DNA of 64,000 nt from SVFI01 sp045546735 (GTDB taxonomy: Bacteria > Bacillota > Clostridia > Lachnospirales > Lachnospiraceae): the NCBI GenBank assembly GCA_045546735.1, contig JAZQDJ010000120.1:50151-114150 (forward strand), in the 5' to 3' direction. Under the pieces are notes generated by a model, which ran no database searches, had not been told where the DNA came from, and saw nothing but the letters and a program-made list of their open reading frames with translations. Shown here one piece after another: positions 16,439 to 23,553 of the stretch. Numbering within the stretch: position 1 is the first letter of the stretch; each line of letters opens with the position of its first letter. The translations under genes and the position numbers were made by a program.

Positions 16439-17308
16439 ATGAGAGATTTTGTGATTTCAACAGAAACTAATTCAGACATGTCACAGGAATTTTTAAAGTC
16501 CAATGACATTCTTGTAATTCCGCATTATTACAATATTGAAGAGGATATGTACGGTGACGGAAATGAACTTACAGTTGTAGAATTCTACAATGAAATGCGT
16601 GCAGGCAAAAAGGCCGGAACTGCAGCAAGCAATCCGGCGGTTATCGAAGAGAAGTTTACAGAGGTGGCAAAAGCCGGAAAAGATATTCTTCACATCAGCT
16701 TTTCTTCCCAGCTTTCCTGTGGATGCCAGAACATCATTAACGGCGGAAATGCAATGAAAGATGATTATCCGGATTTTAATATTGAAGTTGTAGATACATT
16801 ATCCGGAACGCTCGGTGAGGGATTGATTCTTCAGATGGCGGTTGAACTCAAAAAAGAAGGAAAAACGATGGCAGAAACAGCGAAGGCGCTTCGCGAACTG
16901 GCTCCGCATGTGAATACTATTCTTACGGTAGATGATTTGGATACTCTTTACAGAGGCGGGCGTCTTTCTAAGACTTCTGCAGTGGTAGGCGGAGTTATCG
17001 GAATTAAACCTATTATTGCAATTAATGCAGAAGGTAAGCTTGCAGCAACCGGAAAGGCAAGAGGACGTAAAAAAGCATTCAACATGTTGCTTGAGATAAT
17101 GGAAAACAATATGGGTTCTTATAAAGATAAGCAGGTATTTGTCGGAATTGCACACGGCGACGCCGAGGAAGATGCACTTGTTCTTAAAAAGATGATAGAG
17201 GACAAATTCGGTTTTGATAAATTTGTTATTGAACCGATCGGACCGAGTATCGGAGCCCACACAGGCCCGGGTGCTATCGGACTTGTATTCCTCGGGGATG
17301 TAAGATAG
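16439..17308 (+). CDS. DegV family fatty-acid-binding protein
   Basis: 289 residues from the ATG at 16439 (GAGAGGT 9 nt upstream; the product then starts MRDFVISTETNSDM as DegV proteins do). The family's fatty-acid pocket signatures are present: HISFSSQLSCGCQNII near 84 and IGAHTGPGAIGLVFLG at the C-terminus. DegV proteins are the FakB type of carrier, presenting a fatty acid to the kinase FakA; no fakA is visible here. This copy is the most diverged from the tandem pair at 44.6-46.4 kb. Monocistronic, ended by a strong hairpin. Confidence 0.9.
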   Translation: MRDFVISTETNSDMSQEFLKSNDILVIPHYYNIEEDMYGDGNELTVVEFYNEMRAGKKAGTAASNPAVIEEKFTEVAKAGKDILHISFSSQLSCGCQNIINGGNAMKDDYPDFNIEVVDTLSGTLGEGLILQMAVELKKEGKTMAETAKALRELAPHVNTILTVDDLDTLYRGGRLSKTSAVVGGVIGIKPIIAINAEGKLAATGKARGRKKAFNMLLEIMENNMGSYKDKQVFVGIAHGDAEEDALVLKKMIEDKFGFDKFVIEPIGPSIGAHTGPGAIGLVFLGDVR

Positions 17309-17331
17309 GAAAAATTGAAATAGAAATTGTA

Positions 17332-17380
17332 AAAACTCACACGATAGTGGCGAAATTTGCACTATCGTGTGAGTTTTCTT
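17332..17380 (+). terminator. Rho-independent terminator after degV
   Basis: A perfect 17-bp stem (17332-17348 with 17361-17377) and a 12-nt loop; the 3' arm ends in TTTT followed by CTT. The matching A-run on the 5' side means it could also work from the other strand. Confidence 0.8.
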
Positions 17381-17445
17381 GTTTAAAAATAAAAGTTTAT
17401 ATCTGTCTGTACCTTTGTTTTTACTCTTTTTTGGAAGTAATTTTA

Positions 17446-17577
17446 TTAGGAATTCATGAAAACGGAGAGTGTGCGATACCATTAGAAATACTTTGCAAAA
17501 TAGCAGATTTCCATGAGACGAGTGTAGATTATTTACTGAATCGTACAAACGAGAAAAGCAATACCAATAAAAAATAA
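17446..17577 (+). pseudogene. C-terminal remnant of an XRE-type regulator
   Basis: The frame encodes GIHENGECAIPLEILCKIADFHE followed by TSVDYLLNRTNEKSN, which resembles the last helices of HTH_3 (XRE) regulators, in which an E.G...P....L.KIA....TS.DYLL.RT pattern is usual. The helix-turn-helix itself is missing: upstream of this point the frame runs through the degV terminator and encodes unrelated residues. No ribosome binding site fits. It looks like the decayed end of a lost regulator gene. Confidence 0.6.
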
Positions 17578-17699
17578 ACTCACTGACCGAAGGCACTGTA
17601 AAAACGCCGGTCCTTGGCAAGCGGATGCAATTTTGCATCTGCGCGCCTAGTACCGCTGCGTTTTTAGCGTAACGCGAGTGTGCCTGAGGCAGTGAGTTT
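17576..17699. repeat. Long nested palindrome between the XRE remnant and purF
   Basis: Outer arms AAACTCACTG (17576-17585) and CAGTGAGTTT (17690-17699); middle arms TAAAAACGC (17599-17607) and GCGTTTTTA (17658-17666); inner hairpin GATGCAA/TTGCATC (17624-17639). Outer flanks are T/A-rich on both sides, so it could terminate purF from the minus strand. Its multi-stem layout and ~120 bp size resemble the element at 1191-1307. Confidence 0.6.
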
Positions 17700-17703
17700 G
17701 TTT

Positions 17704-19122
17704 TTACTCTTTTCCGTTCCAGCAATACGTACAAAGCTTACAAGGATCAATACCGGTAGCTTCAAGCATGTCATCAAGACGACTGAACTGAAGCGAGGTA
17801 AAGTTAAGTTCTTTGCGGATTTCTTCGATCATTGCTTCGTATTTAGGATTTTCCGGATCACAATATTGACTTAAAACTTCTTCAGAAAGACCACTAGTAT
17901 CTTCCACACCCTCGAGCATGGCAATTTTTTTACGTGTAATCAAATCCATTTCTGAGTTAGAACGGGAGAAATTCAAATATTTGCATCCGTATACAAGCGG
18001 CGGACAAGCCGGACGGATATGAACTTCTTTGGCACCGCTTTCATATAAGAAATCCGTTGTTTCACGAAGCTGGGTTCCGCGTACGATGGAGTCATCAATT
18101 AAAAGCAGACTCTTATCTTTTATCAGTTCATTGACAGATAACAGTTTCATCTTGGCAATGAGATTACGTTTGCTCTGGACTGTAGGCATAAAAGAGCGTG
18201 CCCAGGTCGGTGTATATTTTACAAACGGTCTTGAGAACGGAATTCCGGATTCATTAGAATATCCGATGGCATGAGCAAGTCCGGAATCAGGAACACCTGC
18301 AACCGTATCCGGTTTTACGTTGTCACGCTGTGCAAGTTTGCGACCGCAGTTATAACGCATCTGCTCGACACTTACTCCTTCGTAGGAAGAAGCAGGATAA
18401 CCATAATAGACCCAAAGGAAGGTACAAATTTTCATTTCTTTTCCGCAGCAGGCAAGTGTTTTTGCGCCGTCAGGAGTAATGATAACCACTTCGCCCGGAG
18501 CCAGTTCTTTGTATGTCTGATAACCGAGGTTATGATAAGCAAAATCTTCGAAAGAGACGCACATAGCTTCTTCTTTTTGACCAATGACAACCGGTGTACG
18601 CCCGTGTTTATCACGTGCTGCATAAATTCCTTTCGGTGTCAGAATTAAAATGGAAAGAGAACCGTCTACAATAGTGAGGGCATGCTCTATTCCGTCAATT
18701 AAATTTTCTTTTTGGCTGATGACAGCGGCAATAAGCTCTGTCGGATTGACTTCGCCGGTGCTCATTTCCTGAAAGTGGACTGTTCCGTCGCGGAACAAAT
18801 TTTCTACGATTTCATCTACATTATTGATACGTCCGACAGTAGTCAGGGCAAAGGTACCATGGTGAGAACGGACTAAAAGCGGTTGCGGCTCATAGTCGGA
18901 AATACAACCGATACCATAGTCGCCTTTCATATTACGAAAATCCTTGTCAAATTTTGTACGGAATGGGGCGTTTTCGATATTGTGAATTGCGCGATCAAAA
19001 CCTTCCTCGCCGTATACAACCATTCCTGCGCGTCTCGTTCCGAGATGAGAATGGTAATCTATTCCAAAAAATAAATCAAATACGCAGTCTTCCTTTGCTG
19101 CGACACCAAAAAAACCACTCAT
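17704..19122 (-). CDS. purF: Amidophosphoribosyltransferase family protein with Ser in place of the N-terminal Cys
   Basis: 472 residues; ATG at 19122 with AAAAGGAG upstream. The N-terminal Ntn-hydrolase domain begins MSGFFGVAAKEDCVFD, whereas catalytic PurF begins MCGI or MCGV (after processing in some) and uses Cys as glutaminase nucleophile. HLGTRRAGM and the rest of the domain are recognisable. The phosphoribosyltransferase half is intact, with the PRPP loop LLLIDDSIVRGTQ near 340, and Cys residues near the end (CKLCTYC) suit the Fe-S cluster of Bacillus-type PurF. It would either use Ser as nucleophile, use free ammonia, or have another role; I recall similar Cys-less PurF paralogues in clostridia. 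No other purine gene is nearby. Confidence 0.8.
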   Translation of the reverse strand: MSGFFGVAAKEDCVFDLFFGIDYHSHLGTRRAGMVVYGEEGFDRAIHNIENAPFRTKFDKDFRNMKGDYGIGCISDYEPQPLLVRSHHGTFALTTVGRINNVDEIVENLFRDGTVHFQEMSTGEVNPTELIAAVISQKENLIDGIEHALTIVDGSLSILILTPKGIYAARDKHGRTPVVIGQKEEAMCVSFEDFAYHNLGYQTYKELAPGEVVIITPDGAKTLACCGKEMKICTFLWVYYGYPASSYEGVSVEQMRYNCGRKLAQRDNVKPDTVAGVPDSGLAHAIGYSNESGIPFSRPFVKYTPTWARSFMPTVQSKRNLIAKMKLLSVNELIKDKSLLLIDDSIVRGTQLRETTDFLYESGAKEVHIRPACPPLVYGCKYLNFSRSNSEMDLITRKKIAMLEGVEDTSGLSEEVLSQYCDPENPKYEAMIEEIRKELNFTSLQFSRLDDMLEATGIDPCKLCTYCWNGKE

Positions 19123-19213
19123 GAATCTGTGCTCCTTTTCTGACTTATAATTTTGTAACCCTGTCTATTGTATCAATTCACAAATTAGATAGCAAGAAAA
19201 AAAGTGTTACTAA

Positions 19214-19240
19214 TTGATAAACAATTTATTTTATGATAAT
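19214..19240 (+). promoter_or_regulatory. Possible promoter of the glycine riboswitch transcript
   Basis: TTGATA (19214-19219) and GATAAT (19235-19240) are separated by 15 nt, shorter than ideal; an alternative -10 (TAATGT, 2 nt further) would give 17. Position upstream of the aptamer supports it. Confidence 0.4.
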
Positions 19241-19272
19241 GTAAGTGTGGTGTGTTAGAGCACAAATACAAT

Positions 19273-19410
19273 TTATCTCTCTGGAGAGTCTCTGCTAACC
19301 GGCAGAGCGCCGAAGGTGTAAGACGGAAAATCCGTCGATCTCTCAGGCAAAAGGACAGAGCCTATCAGCATGTTCTATATTCTTTAGAGATACCAGCGAA
19401 AGGAGATAGG
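19273..19410 (+). promoter_or_regulatory. Single-aptamer glycine riboswitch with likely translational control
   Basis: The core matches the glycine aptamer: GGAGAGTCTCTGC, GCAGAGCGCCGAAGGTG, a variable hairpin (GACGGAAAATCCGTC) and the conserved TCTCAGGCAAAAGGACAGAG ending near 19360. Only one aptamer is seen, so this is a singlet type. Directly after the aptamer, CCTATC (19361-19366) can pair with GATAGG (19405-19410), which is part of the ribosome binding site (AAAGGAGATAGG). No U-run terminator is present, so control of translation is the likelier mechanism. It precedes an alanine/glycine symporter, the classic context. Confidence 0.9.
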
Positions 19411-19413
19411 AAC

Positions 19414-20820
19414 ATGTTAGATTCCATCAACAAAGTACTGGTAGCGATTGATGATTTCGTATGGGGAATTCCGCTTATCGTACTTATTCTTGTAACCGGT
19501 ATCATCTTAACAGTCAGATTAAGAGGTATCCAATTCACTAAATTACCGCTTGCAGTCAAATATATGTTTGCAAATGACAAAGAGGGAGACCAGGGAGAAG
19601 TATCCAGTTTCGCTGCTCTTTGTACGGCGCTTTCTGCGACGATTGGAACAGGTAATATCGTCGGTGTTGCGACAGCGATTGTAGCCGGAGGTCCGGGAGC
19701 ACTTTTCTGGATGTGGGTTGCAGCCCTTCTCGGAACGGCGACAAAATTTGCAGAGTGTATGCTTGCAATCAAATACCGTGTCGTAGCAGAGGACGGGCAC
19801 ATAGTCGGCGGACCTTTCTACAGTATTGAAAACGGTATGGGACCGAAGTGGAAATGGCTTGCAAAATTGTTTGCATTCTTCGGAGTGTCAGCAGGTCTTC
19901 TCGGTATCGGTACTTTTACACAGATTAACGGTATCACAAGCGCGGTAGAAAACTTCTTTGATGCAAAGAAAGTACATACCGTGCAGCTTTTCGGAATGGA
20001 TTATTCCTGGGCAGTAATTATTTCAGGTCTGATCCTTACATTTTTTGTAGCACTTGTAATTATCGGCGGAATTAAGAGAATTTCCAAAGTGGCGGAAGTA
20101 GTTGTCCCGTTCATGGCGATTTTATATGTAGTAGTAGCACTTATCATCCTTGTATTAAACTTTAAAGCAATTCCGGGCGCATTTGTTGAGATTATTGAAT
20201 GTGCATTCGGTCTCAGAGCTGTAGCCGGAGGAGCACTCGGTACTGTTCTTATTGCAATGCAGAAAGGTATCGCACGTGGTATCTTCTCGAATGAAGCAGG
20301 TCTTGGTAGTGCACCGATTGCAGCAGCTGCGGTACAGACAAACTCTCCGACCAAACAGGGTCTTGTATCTATGCTCGGAACAGTGATTGATACACTTATC
20401 ATCTGTACAATGACAGGTCTTTCCATTGTCATTACAGGTGCATGGGACATGGGACTGGAAGGCGTAGCTGTTACAGCAAAAGCATTCGAACTCGGACTCC
20501 CGTTTCCGGCGAAGGTATCTACCTTCCTTCTTATGCTTTGTCTTGTGTTCTTTGCATTTACAACCATTCTCGGATGGGATTACTACAGTGAGAAATGTTT
20601 AGAGTATTTGACAGGCGGTAACCAAAAAGCAGTCAAAGGCTATCGTTGGTTGTATATTTTAGCAGTATTCATCGGACCTTACATGACAGTAAGTGCTGTA
20701 TGGACCATCGCAGATATCTTTAACGGACTCATGGCACTTCCGAACTTGATTGTACTTATTGTACTGAGCGGCATTTGTGCGAAAGAGGCGAAAGAGTATT
20801 TTGATACGTTGAAGAAATAA
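19414..20820 (+). CDS. Sodium:alanine/glycine symporter (AgcS/AlsT family)
   Basis: 468 residues from the ATG at 19414 (AAAGGAGATAGG upstream). The frame reads upstream through the riboswitch, but MLDSINKVLVAIDDFVWGIP is the family start. About 11 membrane helices; family signatures include SALCTALSATIGTGNIVGVATAI-like sequence at about 65-90, FWMWVAALLGTATKFAECMLAIKYR, GGPFYSIENGMG and IFSNEAGLGSAPIAAA near 290. It imports alanine or glycine with Na+; the glycine riboswitch favours glycine. Ends in a strong terminator. Confidence 0.93.
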   Translation: MLDSINKVLVAIDDFVWGIPLIVLILVTGIILTVRLRGIQFTKLPLAVKYMFANDKEGDQGEVSSFAALCTALSATIGTGNIVGVATAIVAGGPGALFWMWVAALLGTATKFAECMLAIKYRVVAEDGHIVGGPFYSIENGMGPKWKWLAKLFAFFGVSAGLLGIGTFTQINGITSAVENFFDAKKVHTVQLFGMDYSWAVIISGLILTFFVALVIIGGIKRISKVAEVVVPFMAILYVVVALIILVLNFKAIPGAFVEIIECAFGLRAVAGGALGTVLIAMQKGIARGIFSNEAGLGSAPIAAAAVQTNSPTKQGLVSMLGTVIDTLIICTMTGLSIVITGAWDMGLEGVAVTAKAFELGLPFPAKVSTFLLMLCLVFFAFTTILGWDYYSEKCLEYLTGGNQKAVKGYRWLYILAVFIGPYMTVSAVWTIADIFNGLMALPNLIVLIVLSGICAKEAKEYFDTLKK

Positions 20821-20836
20821 GTTGAGTTATGAGATT

Positions 20837-20864
20837 GCCCCTTCTTACGGAAGGGGCATTTTTT
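20837..20864 (+). terminator. Rho-independent terminator of the symporter gene
   Basis: GCCCCTTC (20837-20844) pairs with GAAGGGGC (20850-20857), 5-nt loop, then ATTTTTTC. Confidence 0.9.
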
Positions 20865-20892
20865 CGGTGGCAATACTACAGTTGCCATGTTG

Positions 20893-21079
20893 TGGGCAAG
20901 TTTCGCTATTTTCCACAGTATCAGGCCCACTGTGTAGCGAGAAATTTTAGAAATGTCTTTGTTTTTTGTCGCATTTTGGGCAAGAAATTTTTTAAAAATG
21001 TAATTTCTTACCCAATCATTCTTTTAATTTTTCGATAGCAATGGGCAAGAAGTGAAAGAAAATCAGCAAATATTACCTA
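20893..21079. repeat. Array of three 37/38-bp TGGGCAAG quasi-palindromes
   Basis: Units at 20893-20929 (37 bp, ends GGCCCA), 20977-21014 (38 bp, ends TTACCCA) and 21042-21079 (38 bp, ends TTACCTA). Gaps are 47 and 27 bp. The middle copy is nearly a full palindrome: TTGGGCAAGAAATT at 20976-20989 against AATTTCTTACCCAA at 21002-21015 with one mismatch. The array fills most of the 357-bp space between the symporter terminator and the minus-strand terminator at 21.1 kb. No open frame or promoter was seen here. Confidence 0.7.
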
Positions 21080-21116
21080 TAGTTCGGTCTCGTTTAAATT
21101 GAAATTTGAGAATGAT

Positions 21117-21165
21117 ATAAAAAAATGGGGCATTTGCATGAATGAATCACACAAAATGCCCCATT
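21117..21165 (-). terminator. Terminator of the minus-strand ECF sigma/RsiV/membrane protein operon
   Basis: AATGGGGCATTT (21124-21135) pairs perfectly with AAATGCCCCATT (21154-21165); read on the minus strand the hairpin is followed by a run of seven T. Confidence 0.85.
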
Positions 21166-21177
21166 GAAATCAAGTTT

Positions 21178-21483
21178 TTATACTCCGCCGGTAATATTGA
21201 CATGAATGATGATTAGCAAGAACAGAAAAGCGATCGAAACAATCGGTGCAATGCAATTAAAAACGATTGCAGGAATTATTTTGTCCTTGATTGAAACAAT
21301 AATGGAAATCAACCATAAAATCGGATGTATCGGAACAAGATATAGCAGCAAAGGAAGTCCTGACAACTGAGTCGGATAGAAAGCAACCGATCCGGTTCCG
21401 TATAAAAACCAGACAAATGCTGCCAATACGAGTAATACCCATCTTATAATACAATCCCATTTATATATTTTATACATTACCAT
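21178..21483 (-). CDS. Small three-helix membrane protein, unknown function
   Basis: 101 residues from the ATG at 21483, chosen because GAGGTG lies 8 nt upstream; a GTG nine bases earlier overlaps the ribosome binding site. Three hydrophobic stretches (about 10-30, 40-65, 70-95) and no soluble domain. It is the last gene on the same strand as the ECF sigma pair, 37 nt after the RsiV-like gene, and ends in a terminator, so it probably belongs to that operon. No family recognised. Confidence 0.65.
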   Translation of the reverse strand: MVMYKIYKWDCIIRWVLLVLAAFVWFLYGTGSVAFYPTQLSGLPLLLYLVPIHPILWLISIIVSIKDKIIPAIVFNCIAPIVSIAFLFLLIIIHVNITGGV

Positions 21484-21520
21484 ATTTATCACCTCGCACC
21501 CATTATAGCAGAGGTTATGA

Positions 21521-22438
21521 TTATTTTCTAATATCTTTCACAATTTCTTCCGGAATTTCAAAGGTACAAATTCCCATGTACATCGGAGCCACGTCGCCTT
21601 CGTTGAAGCTGATCACAATGTTTCCTTTTTCATTTAAGTAAAACTGAGTATCTTCTTTGATGGATGTAAAGTTAAATTCAGGCATATCCGGATCGTCGAG
21701 CCAGTAAATCATATTCTCGTCTGCTGCCATCTGCTCTCTCATCTGCGAGATAATATTTTCACTGATCGGAGTGATATAGTCGGCGCCTTCAGCAAACAAT
21801 TCTTTGAGTGCAAGTCTTTCACCGGTTGTAAGGTCGATAGTGTAATAATAATTCCATTCTACACCGCTGGCTGCTGCCTCATAGCAAGTCAGTTTTAATG
21901 TAAAATAGCGTTCATTTGTCTGAATGGTTTCATGATTGATGATAAGCTCCTGATAACCCTGGGATTCCATGTTTTCTTCAAATTCTTCGATGTATTTCTG
22001 TGTTAAATCCATGATTTCGGCATTGATTTCCAGTACGGTGTTATCCAGTGGTTTTGGCGCAGGAGTTATCGGGTCGATTACGATAGATTCTGTTTCCGGA
22101 GTTTCGGTTTCGTTTACAACAACTTCCGGAACTTTTACATCTGCAATTTTTGTTTCTGTTTCTACTTTATATTCGCGGAAAGTAACGGCCTCTACCAATT
22201 TACCGATAACCGGAAGCGAACTTAACGTTTCCGCTGCCTGCATGGAGATGTTCGGTACAGCAATGAAGAGTGCAATTGCAGCTGCAAAAGATGCAGCAAA
22301 TTTAACAATAGTACCGGAAGATTTACGGGATTCCTTTTTTGCATTTTCGATTGTTTTTTTCAATTCTACCACCTGCTCCTCTGTCATTTTTTCATTTTTA
22401 TAGTTTGTTTTTAATTGATTCATATCATTTACATTCAT
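21521..22438 (-). CDS. RsiV-like anti-sigma factor with DUF3298
   Basis: 305 residues. The cytoplasmic N-terminus (about 1-45, MNVNDMNQLKTNYKNEKMTEEQVVELKK) should bind the sigma factor; one membrane helix follows (about 46-64). An acidic Thr/Glu/Pro-rich linker (about 95-135) leads to the extracellular DUF3298 domain (about 145-300, YYYTIDLTTGERLALKELF and FNFTSIKEDTQFYLNEKGNIVISF). In Bacillus, RsiV holds SigV inactive and is cleaved after binding lysozyme; the same signal is possible here but not shown. It starts 17 nt after the sigma gene. Confidence 0.8.
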   Translation of the reverse strand: MNVNDMNQLKTNYKNEKMTEEQVVELKKTIENAKKESRKSSGTIVKFAASFAAAIALFIAVPNISMQAAETLSSLPVIGKLVEAVTFREYKVETETKIADVKVPEVVVNETETPETESIVIDPITPAPKPLDNTVLEINAEIMDLTQKYIEEFEENMESQGYQELIINHETIQTNERYFTLKLTCYEAAASGVEWNYYYTIDLTTGERLALKELFAEGADYITPISENIISQMREQMAADENMIYWLDDPDMPEFNFTSIKEDTQFYLNEKGNIVISFNEGDVAPMYMGICTFEIPEEIVKDIRK

Positions 22439-22454
22439 AATTTCACCTTCTTTT

Positions 22455-22925
22455 TTAATCTTCCAATTGAAGTTTCAGTTTTTCCAAACTTCGATACAGT
22501 CTGCTTTTTACGGTATTTTCCTTTTCTCCCAGTGCCAGGGCGATTTCGGAAAGTTTCATATCTTCAAAATATTTCAGAATAACAACGGATTTGTCTTTCG
22601 GATCGAGCCGGTCGAGAGCTACCTGAAGATCAAAATTTTCGTATGTATCTTCATGGCCTGTTTCCGGTGTCATATCCTGCGGAACAAATAAAATATTTCT
22701 ATTTGTTTTGCAAAAGCGGAAAATCTCATTGAGCATGATGCGGTAAATCCAAGTTTCGACGAATGTCTCGTTCTTTAATTTTTTGCCGGACTTAATTGCT
22801 CTGTAGGCCCCGTTTTGTACAATGTCGAGAGCATCGTCGCTGCTGTGAGTGTAACTCTTGGCTAACCGGTAATATTTGTCGTAATTTGTTAAAAGTGTCT
22901 GTTCAATCAGTTCCATCGATGTCAT
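22455..22925 (-). CDS. ECF RNA polymerase sigma factor (SigV-like)
   Basis: 156 residues from the ATG at 22925; a GTG at 22940 sits inside the ribosome binding site (AAGGAGGTGA) and is unlikely. Region 2 (about 20-80, YRLAKSYTHSSDDALDIVQNGAYRAI) and region 4 (about 105-155, LDPKDKSVVILKYFEDMKLSEIALALGEKENTVKSRLYRSLEKL) are typical for ECF factors. Followed by its DUF3298 anti-sigma gene, as in sigV-rsiV. An ECF-type promoter lies upstream, so it is probably autoregulated. Confidence 0.92.
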   Translation of the reverse strand: MTSMELIEQTLLTNYDKYYRLAKSYTHSSDDALDIVQNGAYRAIKSGKKLKNETFVETWIYRIMLNEIFRFCKTNRNILFVPQDMTPETGHEDTYENFDLQVALDRLDPKDKSVVILKYFEDMKLSEIALALGEKENTVKSRLYRSLEKLKLQLED

Positions 22926-22965
22926 GATCGGAAAACTCACCTCCTTGTCGGTTGCTTTTATATAT

Positions 22966-22994
22966 TAGACCTATCATAGCGCAAAAAAGTTTCA
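22966..22994 (-). promoter_or_regulatory. ECF-type (autoregulatory) promoter of the sigma factor operon
   Basis: On the minus strand TGAAAC (22994-22989), then TTTTTT within a 17-nt spacer, then GGTCTA (22971-22966). This matches the TGAAAC-N16/17-CGTCTA pattern of Bacillus SigV/SigX/SigW promoters and differs from sigma-A. Confidence 0.75.
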
Positions 22995-23019
22995 GAAAAA
23001 ATAATTTTTTTGTTTCCGC

Positions 23020-23034
23020 AACTCAGAGTTGCAT
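23020..23034. promoter_or_regulatory. Perfect 15-bp palindrome between divergent ECF and XRE genes
   Basis: GCAACTC-A-GAGTTGC, perfectly symmetric, lies 20 bp upstream of the -35 of the XRE gene. Position suits an operator, perhaps for the XRE regulator itself. A looser version with the same arms is at 2529-2556. Confidence 0.4.
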
Positions 23035-23053
23035 TATTGCTCGGAGGAAATGG

Positions 23054-23082
23054 TTGCTTTTGCCAATCTTCTTATCTATAAT
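23054..23082 (+). promoter_or_regulatory. Sigma-A promoter of the XRE/membrane protein operon
   Basis: TTGCTT (23054-23059), 17-nt spacer, perfect TATAAT (23077-23082); start codon 34 nt further on. Confidence 0.6.
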
Positions 23083-23115
23083 CGGAATTATGAAGGATTT
23101 TAGGGAGGTCGAAAC

Positions 23116-23529
23116 ATGAGAAATTTTGCAGATAAATTATACAGTCTTCGTACGCAGGGTGGATATTCGCAGGAAGCTTTGGCGGAAAAAGTCAATGTCA
23201 GCCGTCAGGCGATTTCGAAATGGGAACTCGGGCTGACTCTTCCGGATACGGATAAAATTGTCGCATTAAGTAAAGTGTTTGATGTGACGATTGATTATTT
23301 GCTTAAGGACGAAATCAAAGTAAATAAAGATGAGAGCCTTGATCGTCTGGTACTTAAGTTCCTCGGTTCGGCACAGGACATGGAAGACATTTCCAAGGAG
23401 CTTGTCGATATTATGCAGGACGGAGTTGTTGATGATATGGAGCGCAGACGTGTCAATGAGATTGTGAAGACGCTCGATGATATCAGCGAAATTATCAATG
23501 AAATCAGGGAAAAGATGAGCATGCAGTAA
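23116..23529 (+). CDS. XRE family transcriptional regulator
   Basis: 137 residues; GGGAGG precedes the ATG. An HTH_3 domain spans about 5-62 (LYSLRTQGGYSQEALAEKVNVSRQAISKWELGLTLPDTDKIVALSKVFDVTIDYLLK). The rest is a charged helical tail without a recognised domain, probably for dimerisation. It heads a run of four membrane protein genes on the same strand and is divergent from the ECF operon, so it likely controls one or both. A perfect palindrome upstream may be its site. Confidence 0.9.
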   Translation: MRNFADKLYSLRTQGGYSQEALAEKVNVSRQAISKWELGLTLPDTDKIVALSKVFDVTIDYLLKDEIKVNKDESLDRLVLKFLGSAQDMEDISKELVDIMQDGVVDDMERRRVNEIVKTLDDISEIINEIREKMSMQ

Positions 23530-23553
23530 TAGAATTACGGGGGGATATGAAAA

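Noticed and set aside
16799..17734. 311-codon minus-strand frame over degV and the purF end
   Set aside because: Overlaps two well-supported genes and a terminator and has no recognisable domain.
20868..20885. TGGCAA/TTGCCA hairpin as another repeat unit
   Set aside because: Far shorter than 37 bp and without the TGGGC arms.
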